DNA from: Clostridia bacterium
GTDB lineage: Bacteria; Bacillota; Clostridia; Peptostreptococcales; Acidaminobacteraceae
Direction of reading: 5' to 3'
Length of the DNA: 54,170 nt
Assembly (NCBI GenBank): GCA_014859095.1
Contig: JACUUV010000017.1
Span: 1-54,170 of the forward strand
A program made the position numbers and the translations under genes. The notes below the pieces were generated by a model, which was not told where the DNA came from, ran no database searches, and worked only from the letters and a program-made list of their open reading frames with translations. Each line of letters begins with the position of its first letter. Position 1 is the stretch's first letter. Shown one piece after another: positions 36,059 to 44,341 of this stretch.

Positions 36059-36196
36059 CTTTTCATCTCCTTTATAACCTTATTGATACCCGATGTTTGC
36101 ATATGACAAACTTCTTGAGGTCTTTGAGCTTGAAAAAAAAAGATTGAGTAAACCAATTGGTAAGATCAAGCAGTCTGGATCCGAATTTAAGTGATT

Positions 36197-37114
36197 TTAC
36201 ATTATTTCAACATTTTCTGTGTCGATATCAAAAAAGGCGCCCTTCTTGTAGCTTCCAATGAACTTGAAATACGAGCACTGTGTTTGAACACCAGCGAGTG
36301 CACGCTGAACATTTTCACGCTCAATACTGCCTTCCACATCCAGGAAAATAAAATATTCCCATGGACGGTCCGGTATAGGACGGGATTCAATACGAAAGAG
36401 ATTAACCCGTTCTTTTGCAAAGAAACCTAGGATATCATAAAGTGCACCTATCGTATGCCTCGTCGTCAATACGATACTGGTGCTGTCAGCATCGGCCTGA
36501 ACTTCCTGTTTTTTCGAAAGGATCACAAATCGTGTCCTATTTGAAGTGCTGTTCTGTATTGAAGGCATCAGTATTTCCAAACCATAGAGTTTCGCCGCCC
36601 GTTCACCACCGATTGCTGCAAACGCAGGGTTCATCTGCTCTGCCACATGTCTTACACCAAAGGCTGTATTATTCATGGGAATAAGTCGAGCGGATTTCAG
36701 ACCACTAAGATAAATTTCGCACTGTTCCAATCCTTGAGGATGAGAAAAAATTTCTTCCACATCCTCTGGTGTCGCACCCGGCAAACCTATAAGGTTATGG
36801 ATTATAGGAAGACAAACCTCACCTATTATATATAAATCTTTCTGTCTAATCAGATCATAGACTTCCTTGATGCCACCAGTCGTCGTATTTTCCACAGGTA
36901 GTATGCCATACCCAATTTCTTCCTTTATTACTGCGTCACAAACCGATGAAAATGTTGGATAATTTCGAATCGGTTTCTGAAGTTCTCCGAAGTAACGAAC
37001 AAGAGCACTTTCTCCGAATGATCCAGGGATACCGCAGTAACCGGCAGTGATTGAATCGTCAAGATTTGGACGAATAGGCTTTACTACATTTCGGTATTCT
37101 TCAAGCGTGTTCAT
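36197..37114 (-). CDS. pheA: Prephenate dehydratase
   Basis: 305 residues from ATG 37114, which overlaps the aroC stop as ATGA and has GGAGG upstream; the frame extends back into aroC without meaning. It makes phenylpyruvate from prephenate. The catalytic NRTRFVIL motif and a C-terminal ACT domain with the Phe-binding ESRP signature are present. There is no chorismate mutase domain: only about 30 unassigned residues precede the dehydratase fold (AGYCGIPGSFGESA). Last gene of the aro operon. Confidence 0.95.
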   Translation of the reverse strand: MNTLEEYRNVVKPIRPNLDDSITAGYCGIPGSFGESALVRYFGELQKPIRNYPTFSSVCDAVIKEEIGYGILPVENTTTGGIKEVYDLIRQKDLYIIGEVCLPIIHNLIGLPGATPEDVEEIFSHPQGLEQCEIYLSGLKSARLIPMNNTAFGVRHVAEQMNPAFAAIGGERAAKLYGLEILMPSIQNSTSNRTRFVILSKKQEVQADADSTSIVLTTRHTIGALYDILGFFAKERVNLFRIESRPIPDRPWEYFIFLDVEGSIERENVQRALAGVQTQCSYFKFIGSYKKGAFFDIDTENVEIM

Positions 37115-38223
37115 CTCCACGCCTCCTTCTTTTGAAGCTGCTGATCCAGCATCGCCTCCATAAGTGCCATCGCCGCAATTGCCTCTACGACTGGACAAGC
37201 TCGAGGTACGATGCAAGGATCATGTCTGCCGTGAATTTCAAGGACAGTATCACTGCCCGTAGTGAGGTTAACGGTATTCTGAGGCATTGAAATACTAGGC
37301 GTTGGACGGAATGTGACCTTAAAACGGACGGGCATGCCATTGCTAATGCCCCCATTAATACCGCCGCTGTTATTGTGCTTTGTACGGATTTGATCCCCTT
37401 CAGTTGTCCAAGGGTCATTGGCCTGTGATCCTTTCATACCTGAAAATTCAGTGCCTGCACCGAATTCCAGTGCTTTGATGCCAGGAATTGAGAATACCAG
37501 CTGTGCAATGCTGCTTTCCAAAGAATCGAAAAACGGTTCTCCCCAGCCTGGTGGAACGCCTGTGATACAGACCTCAATTTGCCCCCCTACAGAATCTCCA
37601 CTACTTCGTAGCTGTTCAAGTAAAAAAAGAGCTTCAGCAATTGATTCATCGGATAAAAAAGGCAACGGTCGGCCCTTCAGTTCACCACTGCAAATCCGAA
37701 CCACACTGGATTCTTCTAGCATTTCTGGATGATCTTTCACCGATCCCATACGGAAGATGCGACTACCGATTAATACGCCCTCCCTTTCCAGAAACTGGTT
37801 TATCAACGCGCCAGCAAATACGATTGGCGCAGTGAGGCGTCCCGAAAAATGTCCACCACCGCGAGGGTCTTGATGTCCACCGTATTTCATCGTTGCGGCA
37901 TAATCTGCATGTGAAGGCCGTGGGGTAATAGAAAGGCTTTGATAATCCTTCGAACGGGTATCTGTATTCCGAAAAAAAACAGTGAGTGGTGCACCTGTGA
38001 GTTTCTCATTATAGACCCCGCTCAGTATCTCGTAATCATCACTTTCCTGGCGGGTCGTGGCATGAATTCCAGAGCCCGGCTTGCGGCGAAGGATCTCTTT
38101 GCGTATCCGTATAAAATCAGGTTGAAAGCCTGCTGGCAAATGATGAATGGTTATCCCAACACCTGATCCATGGGATTCACCAAAAAGTGAGTAAACCACT
38201 TGCCGGCCCCAACTACTACTCAT
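37111..38223 (-). CDS. aroC: Chorismate synthase
   Basis: 370 residues from ATG 38223, which overlaps the aroA stop by eight bases with GGGAGGC upstream; a longer frame reaches 38289 but covers aroA. It converts EPSP to chorismate using reduced FMN. Family motifs are SLFGESHGSGVG near the start, RPSHADYAATMKYG, RGGGHFSGRLTA and, near the end, HDPCIVPRACPVVEA. The N-terminal GESHG and C-terminal RHDPC segments are both intact. Confidence 0.96.
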   Translation of the reverse strand: MSSSWGRQVVYSLFGESHGSGVGITIHHLPAGFQPDFIRIRKEILRRKPGSGIHATTRQESDDYEILSGVYNEKLTGAPLTVFFRNTDTRSKDYQSLSITPRPSHADYAATMKYGGHQDPRGGGHFSGRLTAPIVFAGALINQFLEREGVLIGSRIFRMGSVKDHPEMLEESSVVRICSGELKGRPLPFLSDESIAEALFLLEQLRSSGDSVGGQIEVCITGVPPGWGEPFFDSLESSIAQLVFSIPGIKALEFGAGTEFSGMKGSQANDPWTTEGDQIRTKHNNSGGINGGISNGMPVRFKVTFRPTPSISMPQNTVNLTTGSDTVLEIHGRHDPCIVPRACPVVEAIAAMALMEAMLDQQLQKKEAWR

Positions 38224-39475
38224 TGACCATGCCTCCCAATGCTTTGAAATCGTCAAAGAAATGAGGATACGATTTTCGAACCGCATCACTGCCTTTAATT
38301 GTCAAGGGGCCATCACATTTCATAGCTGCAACCGCTAAACTCATAACAATCCGGTGATCCTCCCAGCCTTCTACGACCCCACCAGTGAGTCTTTCAACAC
38401 CTTTAATTACAAGACATTCCGGCTCTTCTTTGATATTCGCTCCTAACTTGTTGAGTTCTGTACAAATCGCAAGCAAGCGATCGGACTCCTTGATTCGGAC
38501 TCTTCCAGCATTAATAATCCGGGTTTCTCCTGAGCTGACTGCTGCAAGCGTCGCAACTATCGGTACCAAATCTGGGCACTGTGACGCATCTATGACCGCC
38601 CCTTTCGTCTTGGTTCCTGTAACATTTAGCATGTCACCATCCCACTTTAGGTTACCGCCCATAGTTTTTGCAATCTCTAAAATACGTTTATCTCCTTGAC
38701 GCGTATTCTGATCCAGTTCCGCAAGTTCAAGTCCGTTTCCCATAAGGCCTGCCGCAATCCAGAATGCCGATTGGGAAAAATCACCTTCAACTCGGTACCT
38801 CGCTGGAAGATATTGCTGATTGCCACGAATAATGTAGTGCTCCGCCGTAACGGTTTCGACATTTATCCCGAAGTGTTCAAGTACCTGTATCGTCAATTCA
38901 ACATAATCTCTAGATTCAAGGGGTGAGGTAAGGATGATTTCGGAATCACCATCCAATAATGGGAGCACGTACATAAGTCCTGTAACGAACTGTGAGCTCA
39001 CATTACCAGGCATCCTGTAAGTGTCCGCCTTTAACTGGCCTTCCACCAGCAACGGCAACTTTCCATCATAATAATACCGGATACCCTGCTTATCAAATAA
39101 ATCTAAATAGGGATCAAGAGGTCGTGTACCCAGTTTCCCTTCTCCAGTGAAAACAACCGGACCATCTACTAGACACGCAAAGGGAATCAGGAACCTTAGA
39201 GTAGATCCGGACGCTTTGCAATGTAGCGGCCATATAGGCGATTCCAGTTTTCCTCGCCCCATGATCTTGAGAGAATTTTTGCTTTTTGAAATTTCAACAC
39301 CCAATCCCATTATGGCCTCTAAAGTTGCCTCAATATCTTCTGAAAACACCAGGTTTTCTATTGTGCTTTCTCCATCAGTCAATGCAGCCGCAAGTATAGC
39401 TCGGTGGCTTAAACTTTTTGATGGCGGTATTTTAACGGTTCCGTTAAGTATGGCTGATTGTACAGTTTTAGTCAT
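38216..39475 (-). CDS. aroA: 3-phosphoshikimate 1-carboxyvinyltransferase (EPSP synthase)
   Basis: 419 residues. It joins shikimate 3-phosphate with phosphoenolpyruvate. The substrate loop is KIPPSKSLSHRAI, and GSGSTLRF-like residues are seen as ASGSTLRFLIPFA (the usual NAGT is NSG/ASG here). The GEGKLGTRPLDP and RIKESDRLLA motifs are also present. The ASGST variant is characteristic of class II, often glyphosate-tolerant, enzymes; tolerance here is inference only. AAGGAG precedes the ATG. Confidence 0.95.
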   Translation of the reverse strand: MTKTVQSAILNGTVKIPPSKSLSHRAILAAALTDGESTIENLVFSEDIEATLEAIMGLGVEISKSKNSLKIMGRGKLESPIWPLHCKASGSTLRFLIPFACLVDGPVVFTGEGKLGTRPLDPYLDLFDKQGIRYYYDGKLPLLVEGQLKADTYRMPGNVSSQFVTGLMYVLPLLDGDSEIILTSPLESRDYVELTIQVLEHFGINVETVTAEHYIIRGNQQYLPARYRVEGDFSQSAFWIAAGLMGNGLELAELDQNTRQGDKRILEIAKTMGGNLKWDGDMLNVTGTKTKGAVIDASQCPDLVPIVATLAAVSSGETRIINAGRVRIKESDRLLAICTELNKLGANIKEEPECLVIKGVERLTGGVVEGWEDHRIVMSLAVAAMKCDGPLTIKGSDAVRKSYPHFFDDFKALGGMVNE

Positions 39476-39510
39476 GATGCGCTCCTTTTAGTTTTATTCT
39501 CATAAAATTT

Positions 39511-40563
39511 TTATCGTAGTGAAAGAAATGTGTATAGATCTTCCTGAGCCACCTCATGGAGAAAACTGATGCCCGGTTTTTTCATAAGGGCTAGTTCGAT
39601 GCCTCGGTTCGTCTTTTTCTTGTCACGGTTCAGCCAAATCATCAACTCATCAAGGGCAATCCCCGATTCTGTGGGAAGTCCCATTCTTTCAAGTAAACCG
39701 ACAAGTTCAGCTGTTGATTCTTTTTGACTCAATCCAGCTCGTTCAGCACTTCTTGTTATCCACACCATTCCCATGGCTACTGCCTCTCCGTGCGTCCATC
39801 TCGTATATTGTCCATAAGCTTCAAGTGCATGTCCGAGCGTATGGCCAAAATTCAGTAGCTTTCGGCACCCAAATTCTTTCTCATCGGATTCTACCAATTG
39901 TTTTTTCACTGTCAGCGCCATGCTGATTATTTTGATGGCCTCTTGGGATTCCAGTGGCCAGGCACATGTATCAAGCATCTGATATAGCGTTTTGTTCATA
40001 ATACAGCCGGCTTTTATGACCTCTGCCATCCCATCCCTGAAGATTCGATCAGATAGCGTCAGAAGATAATCGGGGTCAATCCAGACTTCTTTAGGATGGT
40101 AGAACGTTCCGATTAGGTTTTTTCCTTCAGGGAGATTTACAGCCACTTTACCGCCGATACTGCTGTCCACTTGTGATAAAAGTGTCGTTGGTATCTGTAT
40201 AAAAGGTATCCCCCTCAAAAATGTTGCTGCCGCATACCCGGTTAAATCGCCTATAACCCCGCCACCAAAAGCCAGAACCATATCTTTTCTGGTCAAGCCA
40301 AAGTCTATCCAACGTCGGTAAAGCAACATCAAGTTTTCGTGGGATTTGGAACTTTCACCAGGAGGAAGTACAGTTAGGTCGTACTGAAAATCTAGAAGTT
40401 GTTGTGTCATCAATACCCCATGGTGTTTCCAAACCGTGCTGTCGGTAACCACCGCCAGCCGATTACAGCCCATTTCCTCAAGTCGTGTTTTTATTTGAAA
40501 TCGTAGAGACGATTCAATTGTAATAGGATAGTATGCCGTTGCCAGATTTATTGTTATCGTCAT
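39511..40563 (-). CDS. aroB: 3-dehydroquinate synthase
   Basis: 350 residues of normal length. It converts DAHP to 3-dehydroquinate. The NAD loop motif LAFGGGVIGDLTGYAAA, the PTTLLSQVDSSIGGKVAVN segment and zinc-site residues in LNFGHTLGHALE and HGEAVAMGM are present. It starts four bases after the tyrA stop with AGGACTGA as ribosome site, and is 35 nt from aroA. Confidence 0.96.
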   Translation of the reverse strand: MTITINLATAYYPITIESSLRFQIKTRLEEMGCNRLAVVTDSTVWKHHGVLMTQQLLDFQYDLTVLPPGESSKSHENLMLLYRRWIDFGLTRKDMVLAFGGGVIGDLTGYAAATFLRGIPFIQIPTTLLSQVDSSIGGKVAVNLPEGKNLIGTFYHPKEVWIDPDYLLTLSDRIFRDGMAEVIKAGCIMNKTLYQMLDTCAWPLESQEAIKIISMALTVKKQLVESDEKEFGCRKLLNFGHTLGHALEAYGQYTRWTHGEAVAMGMVWITRSAERAGLSQKESTAELVGLLERMGLPTESGIALDELMIWLNRDKKKTNRGIELALMKKPGISFLHEVAQEDLYTFLSLR

Positions 40564-40567
40564 ATGA

Positions 40568-41704
40568 TCAGTCCTGTTCTATATATACTTCGCAAAGATT
40601 TGCACCTTTTACAATCGCTATGGCTCGCGTTCGTTCTGCGTTTGTTGCAAAACTTAAAATCAGTGCGCCTGGCAGTGTTTCACGCGCATGATCCAAAGCG
40701 ATATCCTTGATATTCAGTTGTTGTTCTGCGAATAATCCCGTTACAGTGGCGAGTATCCCCGGTTTATCCTCAACATCCAAGATTATCGGATAGAGTGATG
40801 ATTCTGCACTTGGCCTTCTTGCGGCTAAACTTGAACGTGTTTTCTGAGTTCTTATCAGATTATTTTTAATTTCTTCATGATTTTCATTCATGAGCAGTAA
40901 TTTGAATTTCAACAATTCGTCAATCAGTCCATCAATGCCGATGGACAACTGTTGTTTATTCTGAATAAAAATGTCACGCCATAACTCGGGCTCCCCCATT
41001 GCAATCCGGGTCGTGTCACGAAACCCGCTTCCTGCAAATTTTAAGGAATCCTCCGGATGATGCTGTTTAAATGTGCTTACGAGTGCGCAGGCTGCCAGGT
41101 GAGGCAAGTGACTGAGCTGAACTACCAACGCATCGTGCTCAGCAGGCGTAGTTATAACAGGGATTGCACCAATCATTTTCACCAGTGACTGTAGTTTCAT
41201 CAGTTGCTTTTTCTGAAAGTGAGAACCTAGCGTAAGGAAGTAATATGCATTTTCAAACAATATCGGTGAGGCACTTGAAAATCCTGATCGGTCTGAACCC
41301 GCCATTGGATGTCCTCCGATGAAAGAAATGGTTGACTCAAAAATTTTCTCTGTCATACGGTGAACCGTGGTTTTCACACTTCCAGCATCAGTGACTAATG
41401 TATCCGGGCCAATCAAATGCGATGCAACACGCAGAGCTTCAGCGAACCTGCCCAGTGGAACCGCTAGAATAAGCAAATCTACTTGACTAGACGATTCTGA
41501 TACGTTCTCTAGTACCATTTCAAACAGTCCGGATGCCTCTGCCAGTTTTCGGGTTTCCGAATCCGGATCAATTCCGATGACACTTCCAGTGTATCCATTC
41601 AGTCTCAGTGCTTTGACCATTGATCCACCAATCAGTCCCAGTCCCGTTACAGCAATACTATTAAAAAAGCCGACTTCATCCATTGATGATTCAAATAGCT
41701 GCAT
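40568..41704 (-). CDS. tyrA: Prephenate dehydrogenase with C-terminal ACT domain
   Basis: 378 residues from ATG 41704, which overlaps the end of aroF; a Met eight residues later is an alternative because the ribosome site is weak. The NAD-binding motif GLGLIGGSMVKAL is followed by the catalytic-His region and GGHPMAGSDRSGF. The C-terminal ACT domain (LDVEDKPGILATVTGLFAEQ) probably senses tyrosine. The protein makes 4-hydroxyphenylpyruvate. Confidence 0.93.
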   Translation of the reverse strand: MQLFESSMDEVGFFNSIAVTGLGLIGGSMVKALRLNGYTGSVIGIDPDSETRKLAEASGLFEMVLENVSESSSQVDLLILAVPLGRFAEALRVASHLIGPDTLVTDAGSVKTTVHRMTEKIFESTISFIGGHPMAGSDRSGFSSASPILFENAYYFLTLGSHFQKKQLMKLQSLVKMIGAIPVITTPAEHDALVVQLSHLPHLAACALVSTFKQHHPEDSLKFAGSGFRDTTRIAMGEPELWRDIFIQNKQQLSIGIDGLIDELLKFKLLLMNENHEEIKNNLIRTQKTRSSLAARRPSAESSLYPIILDVEDKPGILATVTGLFAEQQLNIKDIALDHARETLPGALILSFATNAERTRAIAIVKGANLCEVYIEQD

Positions 41705-42596
41705 GTATCTTCGCCACACTTTCAGTTATAAGCGTTTCTTCACAAGCAGAATGGACCCTTTGAATGTTCGTCATCAATCTTGCGAATTTTTCAGGTTTGA
41801 GGGATTGTGGGCCGTCAGAGAATGCTTTATCTGGTTCATGGTGCACCTCAATCATCAAACCGTCACATCCCACCGCAACTGCTGCTTTAGATATCGGCTC
41901 AATCATTTTCCATCTGCCTGTTGCATGACTAGGGTCAATGATAATCGGAAGATGACTTAGTTCCTTGATCGCGCATACGACTGCAAGATCCAGTGTATTT
42001 CTGGTGTAGCTCTCAAAGGTGCGAATACCACGTTCGCATAAAATCACATTTGGGTTTCCGCTCGCCATGATGTATTCTGCTGACATGAGGAACTCCTCAA
42101 TTGTTGCAGACATACCCCGCTTTAGCAACACTGGTTTCTGTGTTCTACCCACCTTTTTTAGTAGCGAGTAATTTTGCATATTTCGGGCTCCGATTTGAAT
42201 GATATCCGTGTAAGTATCCACCAGATCGAAATCCTCTGTGGACATCAACTCGGTACATACTGGCATGCCATATTTATCTCCTGCCTCTCTGAGTAGTTTC
42301 AACCCCTCTTCACCCATCCCTTGAAAACTGTAAGGTGATGTTCTGGGCTTGAACGCACCACCTCGCAAAATCTGTGCCCCCGCGCTCTTCACTGCAGCGG
42401 CAATAGCAAATAATTGTTCTCTGCTCTCAATACAACAAGGGCCTGCAATCGCAGTAAGGCTTCCGTTACCAATATAGTGATTCCCCACCTTGATGACACT
42501 ATCCTGATGATGGAAAGCCCTGCTCGCCATTTTATAAGGCACTTTGATCCTAACGACTTTCTCCACACATTTCATGTCCTCAACAATTTCAATCAT
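41691..42596 (-). CDS. aroF: 3-deoxy-7-phosphoheptulonate synthase (DAHP synthase, type I-beta)
   Basis: 301 residues from ATG 42596, with TTAGGAGG upstream. It condenses PEP and erythrose 4-phosphate. AIAGPCCIES, GGAFKPRTSPYSFQG, LLKRGMSATIEEFL and IIDPSHATGR are diagnostic. It has no chorismate mutase domain. A short N-terminal extension of about 45 residues may be a feedback-binding ferredoxin-like part. A second in-frame start, TTG 42683, has a strong AAGGAGG and would add 29 residues; see findings. First structural gene of the operon after the attenuator. Confidence 0.93.
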   Translation of the reverse strand: MIEIVEDMKCVEKVVRIKVPYKMASRAFHHQDSVIKVGNHYIGNGSLTAIAGPCCIESREQLFAIAAAVKSAGAQILRGGAFKPRTSPYSFQGMGEEGLKLLREAGDKYGMPVCTELMSTEDFDLVDTYTDIIQIGARNMQNYSLLKKVGRTQKPVLLKRGMSATIEEFLMSAEYIMASGNPNVILCERGIRTFESYTRNTLDLAVVCAIKELSHLPIIIDPSHATGRWKMIEPISKAAVAVGCDGLMIEVHHEPDKAFSDGPQSLKPEKFARLMTNIQRVHSACEETLITESVAKIHAAI

Positions 42597-42709
42597 ATTA
42601 TTTTTTCCTCCTAATTTTGTTGTTTTTATTTTGCATTTTTTACTTTTTTTTACACAGAAAGCATAAAAGGGTTCCTCGCTCAACGAACCACCTCCTTAAA
42701 AAAAATAAA

Positions 42710-42742
42710 AGGCATTTCTTTAAATTACTTAAAGAAATGCCT
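42710..42742 (-). terminator. Attenuator terminator of the aro operon
   Basis: On the minus strand AGGCATTTCTTTA pairs with TAAAGAAATGCCT around AGTAATT-like loop bases, followed by TTTATTTTTTTT. It lies 24 nt after the leader peptide stop and 114 nt before the aroF ATG, where a ribosome-controlled attenuator should be. Confidence 0.88.
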
Positions 42743-42766
42743 CGTTATATCCGTAGCATGTTGATT

Positions 42767-42901
42767 TCATTTGTCTCTAAGTATGAATTTTCCTATGAAT
42801 TTTTTGTACGCAAAATAGCCAGCGCTATAAAAGAAAAAGCTCCAGCTAAAGTAACCAAAATATTCATTTGTCATTTTAGGTGTACTCAATGACATATTCA
42901 T
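42767..42901 (-). CDS. Aromatic-rich leader peptide of the aro operon
   Basis: A 44-codon frame starting at ATG 42901, too small for routine gene calling. It begins MNMSLSTPKMTN and continues EYFGYFSWSFFFYSAGYFAY: eight Phe, five Tyr and one Trp in all. The density of aromatic codons, the location just after a strong promoter and before a terminator, and the downstream DAHP synthase make it a leader for ribosome-mediated attenuation: scarcity of charged tRNA-Phe or tRNA-Tyr would stall the ribosome and prevent the terminator. The ribosome site is weak (GAGAATGGA), and an ATG two codons later is an alternative start. Confidence 0.85.
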   Translation of the reverse strand: MNMSLSTPKMTNEYFGYFSWSFFFYSAGYFAYKKFIGKFILRDK

Positions 42902-42947
42902 AGGTTTTTATCCATTCTCGGGCCTTATTCGACCCTTATTTTTAATT

Positions 42948-42976
42948 AGTTTAACCGCAAAGTTAAAGCCTGTCAA
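42948..42976 (-). promoter_or_regulatory. Sigma-A promoter of the aro operon
   Basis: TTGACA (42976-42971), 17-nt spacer, TAAACT (42953-42948) on the minus strand, about 47 nt before the leader peptide start. The remaining sequence up to ilvA (42977-43129) shows no gene and no convincing terminator. Confidence 0.8.
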
Positions 42977-43129
42977 TCATTATTGTATTTTTTTGTCTAT
43001 TTTTTTTGTTTAAAGGCTAAATTTAAACTATTTGTGGAGGGCTTCAAATTCTGCCATTAACGCTTTGCGGAGCAAAAACGTCCGATGTGGCTTGTAAACA
43101 ATATCACATACCACGGCGCCTGGTTTCAA

Positions 43130-44341
43130 TCAATAGACTTGCTTCACGACATATCCCACATTATTCAGTCCATGAACAATATTATGAATATGTTCATGCC
43201 CATTGGTTTCAACCGTAACCTGTAATTGCACATGATTAAATCTATCAAAATTCATGAATTGGTTATGGTCCAGTTTAATGACATTGGCTTTCTGATCCGA
43301 TAAAATTTGTGATATCGTCAACAATTGTCCTGGTGTGTCAGGCAAGTCAACAGAAAAACAAAAAATACGTCCCCGTTTTGTCAGACCTTTGTTGATCATT
43401 GCGGAAACAGTGACAACATCTATGTTTCCACCTGAAAGCACACTGACAATAGTATTGTTTCTCACATTCAGTTTTTTGATGGCTGCCAAACTGAGAGCAC
43501 CTGAATTTTCTGAAACAATTTTATGTTTTTCAAGCAGCATGAGAAATGCATCCATAATTTCATAATCAGTCACTGTTACCATTTCATCAACCACATGTCT
43601 TGCAATCTCAAAATTTTTATCACCTACCTCTTTGACGGCAACCCCATCTGCTACTGTATGAACCGAACCCAGTCTGATGATTTTCCCTTGATCCATTGAA
43701 GTCTTCATTGACATTGCGCCTTCTGGTTCGACACCAACCACTCTGCAATTTGGATTGACACTCTTCACATAAGCACCAATTCCACTGATTAGTCCCCCGC
43801 CACCGACTGGTACCAGTATGATATCCACATTTGGCAATTGATCGAGGATTTCTTTTCCTATTGTACCTTGTCCAGCAATCACATCAAGGTCATTGAACGG
43901 ATGCACCATTGTTGCTCCTCGACTAGCTTGTAGTTTTAATGCATGAGCAAACGCATCATCATAAGAATCTCCATAAAGCTCTACTTTGGCACCATAATTT
44001 TTTGTCGCATTGATTTTAATTAGTGGTGTTGTAGTCGGCATGACTATGGTAGCATCAATACCCATAAGACTCGCTGCATATGCTACTCCCTGAGCATGAT
44101 TGCCGGCCGATGCGGTTATTACACCAGCTTCTCGTTCGGATTCAGACATTTGGGCCAACTTATTGTAAGCCCCTCTAATCTTAAATGCCCCAGTCTTCTG
44201 AAGATTTTCCGGTTTGATGAAAACACTATTGCCGGACTCAAAGCTGAAGAAGTCACTGTAAATCAAATCGGTGTTATCGAGTATGCCTTTAAGTCTCAAA
44301 TCAGCATCGAGAATGCGTTCATAAATTGTCTTTATTGTCAC
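43130..44341 (-). CDS. ilvA: Threonine dehydratase with ACT domain
   Basis: 403 residues from GTG 44341, overlapping the ilvB stop (GTGA) with GAGAGGTG upstream. The PLP-lysine motif is KTGAFKIRGAYNKL, and SAGNHAQGVAYAA and VPVGGGGLISGIG are present. It deaminates threonine to 2-oxobutyrate. The C-terminal part has one ACT-like domain (LPDTPGQLLTISQIL) rather than the two of E. coli IlvA. Position in the ilv operon supports a biosynthetic role, although this length class also includes catabolic enzymes. Confidence 0.92.
   Translation of the reverse strand: MTIKTIYERILDADLRLKGILDNTDLIYSDFFSFESGNSVFIKPENLQKTGAFKIRGAYNKLAQMSESEREAGVITASAGNHAQGVAYAASLMGIDATIVMPTTTPLIKINATKNYGAKVELYGDSYDDAFAHALKLQASRGATMVHPFNDLDVIAGQGTIGKEILDQLPNVDIILVPVGGGGLISGIGAYVKSVNPNCRVVGVEPEGAMSMKTSMDQGKIIRLGSVHTVADGVAVKEVGDKNFEIARHVVDEMVTVTDYEIMDAFLMLLEKHKIVSENSGALSLAAIKKLNVRNNTIVSVLSGGNIDVVTVSAMINKGLTKRGRIFCFSVDLPDTPGQLLTISQILSDQKANVIKLDHNQFMNFDRFNHVQLQVTVETNGHEHIHNIVHGLNNVGYVVKQVY

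Noticed and set aside
42617-42892. 91-codon plus-strand frame over the aro leader
   Set aside because: It lies opposite the leader peptide and attenuator, has no ribosome site and no homology that I can recognise.
42767-42901. Aromatic-rich frame considered as a small membrane protein rather than a leader peptide
   Set aside because: Its position between promoter and terminator upstream of DAHP synthase, and clustering of Phe/Tyr/Trp codons, fit attenuation better; a dual role cannot be excluded.
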